From an uncultured Clostridium sp. (GTDB taxonomy: Bacteria; Bacillota; Clostridia; Clostridiales; Clostridiaceae), in assembly GCA_900543325.1 (NCBI GenBank), contig UQQU01000064.1, forward strand, positions 1 through 19,319: a stretch of DNA of 19,319 nucleotides, in the 5' to 3' direction. This document shows positions 6,801 to 11,826 of this stretch, one piece after another. Under the pieces are notes generated by a model that ran no database searches, was not told where the DNA came from, and saw only the letters and a program-made list of their open reading frames with translations. Position 1 is the stretch's first letter. Every line of letters starts with the position of its first letter. Position numbers and translations under genes: made by a program.

Positions 6801-6911
6801 CTCCTTTAGACAGGTAAAAAAATCTTACTACTTAAATGCCTTTTGGGTACAGGTTGCCTAACTAGTACACCAAAAGTCATTTATTCCGCAATCTTTTTTT
6901 ACTAGCCTAAG
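6801..6911 (-). repeat. Hairpin domain with two CUAG/CCUG modules
   Basis: On the minus strand the base pairs CTCCTTAG with CTAAAGGAG, then a CTAG/CCTG internal loop (6902-6905 with 6811-6814) and TAAAAAAA/TTTTTTTA. The inner arm CTTTTGGTGTAC pairs with GTACCCAAAAG, and the tip (6849-6866) is ACTAG-TT-AGGC-AA-CCTGT. Confidence 0.75.
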
Positions 6912-6932
6912 GAGGGGCTTTTACTTTTCTTT

Positions 6933-6990
6933 AGCAGTCCACTTACCGCTAAGCTCACATGGACAGAGTGGAAATAATTTTTTCAAAATT
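6933..6990 (-). repeat. CUCUGUCC...GGACUGC element, copy 2
   Basis: On the minus strand TTTTGAAAAAATTATTTCCACTCTGTCC, a stem-loop closed by GTCCA/TGGAC, then GGACTGC. It matches the element at 8071-8117 and lies at the inner end of the left copy, probably near its 5' end. Confidence 0.75.
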
Positions 6991-7122
6991 CTAAATTTAA
7001 CTTTACCTGTATAAAGCTTAAATATTAGTCTTTGTTTTAAAAAAGTCTGGAAATATGATTAACCACCTAAAAACAGAGGATTTTAATGTAGGAAGCATAA
7101 ATATAAATATTTATAAAATTTA

Positions 7123-7151
7123 TTTAAATATTACTATTATTTGTGTATAAT
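7123..7151 (+). promoter_or_regulatory. Possible promoter of the GNAT gene
   Basis: TTTAAA, 17 bases, TATAAT (7146-7151), about 94 bases upstream of the chosen start. The -10 is perfect; the -35 is modest. Confidence 0.5.
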
Positions 7152-7244
7152 TAAAAATATAAATCAATGAATATTGGTGATATTTTACAAGAGAGTTTAT
7201 TTTTTTAAATGCCAGATAAATTAGAATTTGTGGAGGAATATAAA

Positions 7245-7967
7245 ATGGCATGGGATTATGCAGAATTATCAAAGATGGCAAAAGAAAATGGTGGCCCTGA
7301 AAAATTTGTAGATTTGCTTATTAATTCAGGAAAAAGAAAAATGTTTCCATGGATAGGAGCAGCAGCTGCGGCTGGAGTTGCGACTACTGTAGTTTTTCAA
7401 AAAGCATATAAATATTTATCTGATAAAAAAGCTGAGTCGAATACAGCGATGGAACTGGCTAAGCAAGAATTAATTCAAGGAATTAAAGATTATGATGCGA
7501 CCCATAACGAAGTAAATTCTGATATTAAGAATATAAGAATGATTAAAGACAACAAAAAAGAATATATAGAATTACTATTTCTGGCTGACGAACAAGAAGA
7601 TATGATAGATAAGTATCTTGACCGTGGTGAAATGTTTGTTTTGGATGATAATGGCGTAAAAGCTGAATGTGTGATTACACATGAGGGTGATGGTGTTTAC
7701 GAGCTTAAAAACATTGCTGTTTTACCTGATTATCAACGAAAAGGTTATGGAAAAAGACTGATAGAGTTCCTGTTTTCCTTTTACACTGATTGCAACACTA
7801 TGTTTGTTGGAACAGGTGATGTTCCATCTACACTTAATTTTTATAAAAAATGTTGTTTTACAGAATCACATCGAATAAAAAACTTTTTTATAGATAACTA
7901 CGACCACCCAATCTTTGAAGATGGAAAACAACTTGTTGATATGGTTTATCTGAAAAGGGAACGATAA
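7245..7967 (+). CDS. Membrane-anchored GNAT-family acetyltransferase
   Basis: A 240-aa protein. An earlier in-frame ATG at 7209 has no ribosome binding site, whereas the ATG at 7245 follows GGAGG by eight bases, so 7245 is chosen. Residues 1-33 are soluble (MAWDYAELSKMAKENGGPEKFVDLLINSG). Residues about 34-56 (FPWIGAAAAAGVATTVVFQKAY) form a short hydrophobic, probably membrane-associated segment. After a Lys/Glu-rich linker, the C-terminal ~130 residues are a GNAT domain: ELKNIAVLPDYQRKGYGKRLIEFLF has the acetyl-CoA-binding Q-R-K-G-Y-G motif after beta-4, and STLNFYKKCCFTES matches the usual FYxKxGF region. The substrate is unknown. It is the only gene between the two inverted structured copies, which may work with it, for example as regulatory RNAs, or simply flank it. 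Confidence 0.85.
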   Translation: MAWDYAELSKMAKENGGPEKFVDLLINSGKRKMFPWIGAAAAAGVATTVVFQKAYKYLSDKKAESNTAMELAKQELIQGIKDYDATHNEVNSDIKNIRMIKDNKKEYIELLFLADEQEDMIDKYLDRGEMFVLDDNGVKAECVITHEGDGVYELKNIAVLPDYQRKGYGKRLIEFLFSFYTDCNTMFVGTGDVPSTLNFYKKCCFTESHRIKNFFIDNYDHPIFEDGKQLVDMVYLKRER

Positions 7968-7980
7968 ATTACAATTTATC
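7963..7980. promoter_or_regulatory. Perfect palindrome at the GNAT stop codon
   Basis: GATAAATT-ac-AATTTATC overlaps the TAA stop. No T run follows, so it is not an ordinary terminator. A TATAAT at 7987-7992 lies just downstream, so it could be an operator for the rightward transcript. Otherwise 7981-8060 holds nothing recognisable. Confidence 0.4.
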
Positions 7981-8070
7981 TAGGTGTATAATCTTTAATT
8001 TTTCTATAGCAATTTAGTAGTAATGATATATATTAATATTTCAAACGAATCCATAATAAATCATATTTTA

Positions 8071-8117
8071 ATTTTTGAAAAAAATTTTCCGCTCTGTCCC
8101 ATGAGCAGTGGGACTGC
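8071..8117 (+). repeat. CUCUGUCC...GGACUGC element, copy 3
   Basis: TTTTGAAAAAAATTTTCCGCTCTGTCC, then hairpin GTCCCA-tgagcag-TGGGAC, then TGC. It is the counterpart of copy 2, with GTCCCA/TGGGAC replacing GTCCA/TGGAC. Confidence 0.75.
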
Positions 8118-8122
8118 AACGT

Positions 8123-8372
8123 GAAAAGCAATTGCAAGGGGGGACTAGCTTTCTAGCAATTGACAAAAAGGTACTAGTAGGGCTACCTGTACCTTTTTGT
8201 TAATGCTGATTGCCTGTCCCCCCCTTAGCACCGTCTTTTGGTGATATTTACTGGTGCTAATGAGGACTAGAAGGGCTTCCTGTCCTCTAATTAGCAACTA
8301 AGGAAATATTACCAAAAGTGTCCCTGCTGCAAAAAGTGGAGGAGCAAGGCTGCCTGTCTACTTTTTGCAGCA
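8123..8372 (+). repeat. Nested GC-richer hairpin domain
   Basis: GGGGGGAC-TAG (8138-8148) pairs with CCT-GTCCCCCC (8213-8223) and encloses ACAAAAAGGTAC/GTACCTTTTTGT with tip ACTAG-TA-GGGC-TA-CCTGT (8173-8190). A second arm pairs CTTTTGGTGATATTT with AAATATTACCAAAAG and TGCTAAT with ATTAGCA; its tip is ACTAG-AA-GGGC-TT-CCTGT (8266-8283). A third hairpin, GCTGCAAAAAGT/ACTTTTTGCAGC (8327-8371), has tip GCA-AGGC-TGC (8344-8353). Confidence 0.8.
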
Positions 8373-8503
8373 AGGACAAGGTGCGTTGCAAGTTTTGATT
8401 AAAAATAGTTAAAAGATAATAAAATGGATTATGAGCAAAAAGCTTTAAAGAAAAGAATTAGTTAGTAGGTCATGATATGAAAGTTTTACTGGAAAAGAGC
8501 ATT

Positions 8504-8650
8504 GGCCCCCAACGGTTACCTGAAAGAGAAATGTTTAATCCGTAGCATTTCTTAGGTTAAAAAGGGTTCGGTTCATTTTAAGAAACCTTTTTGGCCTTAG
8601 AAATACTAGGTAATAACATGCACTTCTTTTAGGTGTTGGATTAAGGGCCC
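8504..8650 (+). ncRNA. Conserved core domain, right copy
   Basis: Minus-strand reading, for comparison with the left core: GCCC/GGGC, CCAAC/GTTGG, ACCT-a-AAAGA/TCTTT-c-AGGT. The inner hairpin (8547-8604) is ATTTCT-aa-GG-cc-AAAAAGG-t-TTC, loop TTAAAATGAACC, then GAA-c-CCTTTTT-aa-CC-ta-AGAAAT. Loop and internal loops match the left copy while paired bases differ in compensating ways. On the plus strand the cc/aa loop becomes two G-U pairs. Confidence 0.8.
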
Positions 8651-8844
8651 AAAAAAAAAATAAAATAATATTATCTAATATGGATATGTCAGTTATAGTA
8701 AATAAGGTAATATTGGTAGTAGATATACTGTGCAATAAAGAAATGTATTTACTATATTAAAGCCATGAAGAATTATAACAATTAGAATAGCAGAATTAAT
8801 TATAAGTAATATATATTTTTATTTATTACTTTACAAAGTAAAGT

Positions 8845-8880
8845 TTCCACTCTGTCCAACTTTGAAAAAGATGGACTGCA
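8845..8880 (+). repeat. CUCUGUCC...GGACUGC element, copy 4
   Basis: TTCCACTCTGTCC-AACTTTGAAAAAGAT-GGACTGCA, the inverted counterpart of copy 1 at 6310-6342. GTCCA/TGGAC can close the loop. Confidence 0.75.
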
Positions 8881-8887
8881 ATTTCTT

Positions 8888-8960
8888 AATTATGGAGTAA
8901 GTGAAAAATAATGTACTAGCCTTAATGGCTTGTACATTATTTTTCGTTTACGGAATAATT
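8888..8960 (+). repeat. Hairpin with GGA/GGA internal loop, right
   Basis: AATTAT/ATAATT, then GGA facing GGA, then GTAAGTGAAAAATAATGTAC (8897-8916) pairing with 8932-8951 over 20 positions including two adjacent G-U pairs. The tip is TAG-CC-ttaat-GG-CTT, a variant of the CUAG module. Confidence 0.75.
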
Positions 8961-9220
8961 ATTTCCTTTTTAGAAAAGCAAATAGGAGCATAGTTTACGT
9001 AATATTTAAAGAACATAAATTAAGTATAAGAATTGTAATAGTGTCATGATAAATTGAAGGCTCTTATTTGCGCCTAGATAGAATTAACATGATTTGAGCC
9101 CAAGGGTTTAAGGGAATGGAATTCCCTTTTAAATTCAAGCTTAAGAATTAATTCTTTTATCTATTTATAGAATAATATTAGTTGTATTGTTAAAAAATTT
9201 AGAGAAGAAAAAGAGGTTAA

Positions 9221-9260
9221 GGATTAAAGATAAGTGAATTAATTATTAAGGTTTCCTTTT
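9221..9260 (-). repeat. Outer inverted repeat, right end
   Basis: It matches the reverse complement of 5704-5743 at 36 of 40 positions. The sequence outside, from 9261 (AGCCAAATC), shows no similarity to the left outside. Confidence 0.85.
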
Positions 9261-9280
9261 AGCCAAATCATGAATAAAGG

Positions 9281-9296
9281 TCATTAGTTGTAATGA
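9281..9296. promoter_or_regulatory. Small palindrome upstream of the LexA-Nudix gene
   Basis: TCATTA-gttg-TAATGA. It could be an operator half of the regulatory region upstream of 9453; no independent support. Confidence 0.3.
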
Positions 9297-9353
9297 ATAT
9301 ATAGATGAAACGCTCTTGTAATATTGAAGTTAATCATTATCTATTATTACGGG

Positions 9354-9376
9354 TATAATAGTAAAATATTACTATT
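9354..9376 (+). promoter_or_regulatory. -10 box with overlapping palindromic operator
   Basis: TATAAT at 9354-9359 overlaps AATAGTAA-aata-TTACTATT (9357-9376), an 8-base-arm inverted repeat placed where a repressor would block RNA polymerase. It is a plausible autoregulatory site for the LexA-type domain encoded downstream. It does not resemble the GAAC/GTTC LexA box. Confidence 0.5.
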
Positions 9377-9452
9377 TTTAGTTTCTTTTAATTTACAATC
9401 GGATATATGTTCTGTGTAATTATATTATGGGATAAAGAATGGGGAATATAGT

Positions 9453-10133
9453 GTGAGTGAAAAGCAAAAGGAGATTTTAGAGATTATAAAAACTTTTATT
9501 AAGGAAAATGGGTATTCACCAACAATTAGGGAAATATGTAGGATAGCTAATATTAAATCAACAGCATCAGTACATGGGTATATTAAAAAATTAAAGGATG
9601 AAGGTCATATTACAACGGGGATAGATATGCCTAGAAGTATTGCTCTTACAAAGAAAGAAAAGAGTGTTAAAGTTGTTGTAAATGCTATAGCTTTAATGTG
9701 TGCAGAGGATAAAGAGTACATATTGCTGCAAGAGAATAAAAATCAACATGCTAATGAGAGTATGTTTGAATTACCAGGTGGAGTTATTAGAGAAAGTGAA
9801 AGTGTATATGGATACTTAAGACGTAAATTAAAGGCTAATGGGTTTGAAGTAACAAAGATATTCGGTGAAGATAAATGTAATGAATTAAGCTATGAAGAGG
9901 AAGTATTGACAGTATTTAAGCCGTTTTGTGTTAGCCAAAGCTTTAATGATAATAATTTAATTATTTCTAGTACTATTTTATGTGAAGTAGATAGTGCAAA
10001 TGTTAAAAATGATAGCAATAAATATGATTTTAAGTGGGTTTGTACTGATGAATTAAGAGCTATGCTAGTAGATCATCAGGAAAATATATCAGATCATAAT
10101 ATTGCAGCATTAAAATTATTTTGTAATCTATAA
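9453..10133 (+). CDS. LexA-type DNA-binding domain fused to degenerate Nudix domain
   Basis: A 226-aa protein with a GTG start behind a modest GGGGAA site. Residues 1-66 are a LexA-type winged helix (KQKEILEIIKTFIKENGYSPTIREICRIANIKSTASVHGYIKKLKDEGHI...PRSIAL), without the LexA cleavage site or Ser-Lys protease domain. Residues about 72-226 look like a Nudix hydrolase fold: strand VVVNAIALM, ELPGGVIRESES, C-terminal strand FKWVCTDEL. The Nudix box GX5EX7REUXEEXGU reads GGVIRESE...RRKLKANGF, so E116 remains but the metal-binding REUXEE glutamates are Lys125, Ala128 and Asn129, with one residue missing. Catalysis is unlikely. The inference is a ligand-sensing repressor, like NrtR-type Nudix regulators but in reversed domain order. 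It converges on the sigma factor gene. Confidence 0.87.
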   Translation: MSEKQKEILEIIKTFIKENGYSPTIREICRIANIKSTASVHGYIKKLKDEGHITTGIDMPRSIALTKKEKSVKVVVNAIALMCAEDKEYILLQENKNQHANESMFELPGGVIRESESVYGYLRRKLKANGFEVTKIFGEDKCNELSYEEEVLTVFKPFCVSQSFNDNNLIISSTILCEVDSANVKNDSNKYDFKWVCTDELRAMLVDHQENISDHNIAALKLFCNL

Positions 10134-10166
10134 AAAACTATATTAATTAAATTAATATATAAAGAG

Positions 10167-10204
10167 AAAAGTTATAGTAGGTGGGTTCTACTATAACTTT
10201 TTTC
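10167..10204. terminator. Bidirectional terminator
   Basis: AAAAGTTATAGTAG and CTACTATAACTTTT form a perfect 14-bp stem with a 7-base loop. It separates the convergent LexA-Nudix and sigma factor genes; its right edge overlaps the sigma stop codon. Confidence 0.9.
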
Positions 10205-10769
10205 ATGTTAGGATTTCTTTTCTTAATTGATTTATTGCTCTATTTTTAATGTTTACCGTTGTAGGATAATTAATGTTATTATTTTTTGAGTATTCCTTAA
10301 GAGATCCATTATTTATAAGTGTAAAATTAAGTATATCCTTATGCTGCTCAGGTAGTTTGTCTATATATTTATAAAGGTTTTTTGCTAGTATACTGTCAGT
10401 AACTTGTACATCTACTGGTTCATTATTTGATGGTAGGACATGCTCCAAGGTTCCATTTAATATTAATGCCTCAGAGCCTTCACATGAGCTTCTATTACAA
10501 GTCTTTTTTATTAGATAATTAATGTTGTTTTTAATTGCCATGGTAGCATAAGCAACAAATCTCTTTTTATCTAAGTCATAAATCTTGATGCATTTTAGTA
10601 ATGTAGCATAACATTCATGCTCTATATCAGAAAAGTCATATCCATGTATAAAGGTTCTTTTTGAGATATTTAATATCATAGGTCTAAATTCTTTGAAAAT
10701 AATTTCCTTAGATGATACATCTCCATTTTTAGCTTTAGCAACTAAAGATTCTATATAATTAAAATTCAT
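10203..10769 (-). CDS. Sigma-70-family RNA polymerase sigma factor
   Basis: A 188-aa protein with an ATG start behind AAGGGGGT on the minus strand. The N-terminal half fits sigma region 2 (FKEFRPMILNISKRTFIHGYDFSDIEHECYATLLKCIKIYDLDKKRFVAYATMAIKNNINYLIKK). The C-terminal ~55 residues fit region 4, a helix-turn-helix for -35 recognition (LPEQHKDILNFTLINNGSLKEYSKNNNINYPTTVNIKNRAINQLRKEI). There is no region 1 or 3, so it belongs to small alternative sigma factors; which subgroup is unclear (UviA/BotR-like and SigO/YvrI-like are candidates). No anti-sigma gene is adjacent. A CCATATAT motif precedes it and five other genes in the window, which suggests autoregulation and a local regulon. Confidence 0.85.
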   Translation of the reverse strand: MNFNYIESLVAKAKNGDVSSKEIIFKEFRPMILNISKRTFIHGYDFSDIEHECYATLLKCIKIYDLDKKRFVAYATMAIKNNINYLIKKTCNRSSCEGSEALILNGTLEHVLPSNNEPVDVQVTDSILAKNLYKYIDKLPEQHKDILNFTLINNGSLKEYSKNNNINYPTTVNIKNRAINQLRKEILT

Positions 10770-10790
10770 AAAAAATTACCCCCTTTCTTA

Positions 10791-10820
10791 GTATATATGG
10801 TTTTAAGCCATATATTTTAA
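10791..10820. promoter_or_regulatory. Divergent pair of CCATATAT motifs
   Basis: ATATATGG-ttttaag-CCATATAT is a perfect inverted repeat with 8-base arms. The minus-strand half (10791-10807) faces the sigma gene, and the plus-strand half (10801-10820) ends just before GGAGGTG of the amidase gene. The two promoters, or operators, share the centre. Confidence 0.7.
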
Positions 10821-10836
10821 TTGGAGGTGAAATTTT

Positions 10837-11547
10837 ATGAAAGAAATTATATTAGCAATAGACATTGGACATAATGTTCCTTATGACACAGGAGCAGTGG
10901 GAATACGTAGGGAGGATGATCTAAATAGGTTGGTTGGAAATTCTTTAATAAGTAAGCTTAGGCAAAGAGGGATTAAGGTTGTGAATTGTACGCCTAATAC
11001 TGCTAAAAGCCTTAATGATTCATTATACCAAAGAGTAATTACAGCAAATAACTGCGGTGCAACATTGTTTGTATCAATACATCATAATGCATGCCCTGGT
11101 GGATATGGAGCAGAGGTTTTATGTATTAAAAATAATTACCAAGATGGATTATCAACAAAGGTAGGAGAAGCTATCTTAAATGAATTAGCTTCAATTGGAC
11201 TTAGAAATAGAGGTGTAAAGGATAGAAGAGACTTATATGTTATTAACAATACCTCAATGCCTGCATTAATTGTTGAATGTGCCTTTGTTGATAGTAGCTT
11301 GGATATGGCAAATTATAATCCAGAAAAGACCGCAGCTGCAATATACAAAGGAATATGTACAGCTCTTGCTTTATCAGAAAATCAAAAACCTAGTACTAAT
11401 GATGAAGAGTATTATATTGTTAAATATGGAGATACATTATGGGCAATAAGTAGAAGATTCAACACTACTGTAGAAAGGCTGGTAGCATTAAATAATATAG
11501 CAAATAGAAATTTAATTTATGTTGGACAGAAGTTGAAGGTAAAGTAA
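10837..11547 (+). CDS. N-acetylmuramoyl-L-alanine amidase with C-terminal LysM
   Basis: A 236-aa protein, ATG after TTGGAGGTG. Residues 1-175 are an Amidase_3 domain, a zinc hydrolase cutting the MurNAc-L-Ala bond of peptidoglycan. Putative zinc ligands are H12 in IDIGHN, E26 in RREDDLN and H82 in VSIHHN, and the catalytic Glu is E147 in IVECAF. Residues about 192-236 are one LysM repeat (YYIVKYGDTLWAISRRFNTTVERLVALNNI...VGQKLKV), which binds peptidoglycan glycans. There is no signal peptide or membrane segment, so export would need lysis, a holin or another route, as for phage or bacteriocin-release lysins. No holin gene was recognised; the small YvrJ membrane protein is the only comparable candidate. 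It is divergent from the sigma factor and has its own terminator. Confidence 0.92.
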   Translation: MKEIILAIDIGHNVPYDTGAVGIRREDDLNRLVGNSLISKLRQRGIKVVNCTPNTAKSLNDSLYQRVITANNCGATLFVSIHHNACPGGYGAEVLCIKNNYQDGLSTKVGEAILNELASIGLRNRGVKDRRDLYVINNTSMPALIVECAFVDSSLDMANYNPEKTAAAIYKGICTALALSENQKPSTNDEEYYIVKYGDTLWAISRRFNTTVERLVALNNIANRNLIYVGQKLKVK

Positions 11548-11560
11548 AACTAAGGTGGAG

Positions 11561-11597
11561 AAAAGGTTTATGTATTACGGTACGTAAGCCTTTTTGT
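11561..11597 (+). terminator. Terminator of the amidase gene
   Basis: AAAAGGTTTATGTA pairs with TACGTAAGCCTTTT (two G-T pairs) around six bases, followed by a T run. Confidence 0.88.
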
Positions 11598-11650
11598 TGT
11601 TTAAGACACCATTTTCTTTTGAATAGAATTAGTAACTTTATGCTAAAAAT

Positions 11651-11743
11651 GTGGTAAATACAGAACAGGTTGAAATGATTACTAAAGAAAAACTATGTAA
11701 ATATGAATTATTGTTAAGTAATGTTATAATAGATACAGCATAA
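11651..11743 (+). pseudogene. Short remnant reading frame
   Basis: A 30-codon frame from GTG (VNTEQVEMITKEKLCKYELLLSNVIIDTA) ends at TAA 11741-11743. It has no ribosome binding site, and a stop lies six codons upstream. It looks like the C-terminal stub of a lost gene, but the family cannot be named, and a chance frame is possible. Confidence 0.25.
11722..11730 (+). promoter_or_regulatory. Extended -10 promoter element
   Basis: TGTTATAAT fits an extended -10 (TGnTATAAT), about 97 bases before the truncated hsdM start. No good -35 is seen. Confidence 0.45.
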
Positions 11744-11826
11744 ATGAAGATATTATTTCTAATTTTTTATCTTTATTTATGATTTACATAATAAATAATA
11801 GAAATAAAATGAAAAGAGGCAATATT

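Larger units (their letters stand above)
5704..6998 (-). ncRNA. Candidate large structured RNA, left copy
   Basis: About 1.3 kb without a credible gene, dense in long inverted repeats and homologous, in inverted orientation, to 8060-9260. In the inferred leftward sense the order is: UUUCCACUCUGUCC element (6934-6990), hairpin domain 6801-6911 with two CUAG/CCUG modules, a GGGGCAAGCCCC hairpin block (6716-6777), the conserved core 6534-6680, hairpins at 6369-6390 and 6343-6360, a second UCUGUC element (6310-6342), the GGA/GGA hairpin 6063-6159, a 30-bp-arm hairpin 5941-6022, an AGGGCAGAGCCCT hairpin block (5877-5938), and the 40-base conserved end (5704-5743). G-U pairs appear on the minus strand where the plus strand has A-C mismatches, suggesting the minus strand is the RNA. 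The Fic terminator lies just beyond the end. No clear promoter was found. A DNA-level palindromic element is the main alternative. Confidence 0.65.
8060..9260 (+). ncRNA. Candidate large structured RNA, right copy
   Basis: About 1.2 kb without a credible gene and the inverted counterpart of 5704-6998. Order in the inferred rightward sense: a UUUUCCGCUCUGUCC element (8071-8117), a branched domain 8123-8372 of nested hairpins with several CUAG/CCUG modules, a GTTAAAAGATAAT...GATTATGAG block (8407-8436), the conserved core 8504-8650, an AT-rich linker, a second CUCUGUCC element (8845-8880), the GGA/GGA hairpin 8888-8960, a hairpin with GCAAATAGGAGC/GGCTCTTATTTGC arms (8978-9073), the AAGGGTTTAAGGG block (9077-9131), and the 40-base conserved end. 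The domain at 8090-8380 is visibly more GC-rich than its surroundings. G-U pairs on this strand support rightward transcription; a TATAAT at 7987 could start it. No strong terminator is visible at the end. Confidence 0.65.

Noticed and set aside
6849..6866. Integron attC site (GCCTAAC present)
   Set aside because: The GCCTAAC is the tip of one hairpin module and is not conserved in the other copies; no integrase or cassette series.
7209..7244. Upstream ATG of the GNAT gene
   Set aside because: No binding site precedes it, while GGAGG is ideally placed for the ATG at 7245.
8535..8735. 66-codon minus-strand frame in the right structured copy
   Set aside because: No ribosome binding site, odd composition, and it lies across the conserved core hairpin; the matching left region has no such frame, so it is a chance frame.
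5704..9260. CRISPR array
   Set aside because: The repeats are palindromic, of different lengths, in both orientations and irregularly spaced; no cas genes.
5704..9260. Group II intron or IStron
   Set aside because: No domain V-like hairpin, reverse transcriptase or IS605-type transposase was seen, and the structured parts sit on both sides of an unrelated gene in opposite orientation.
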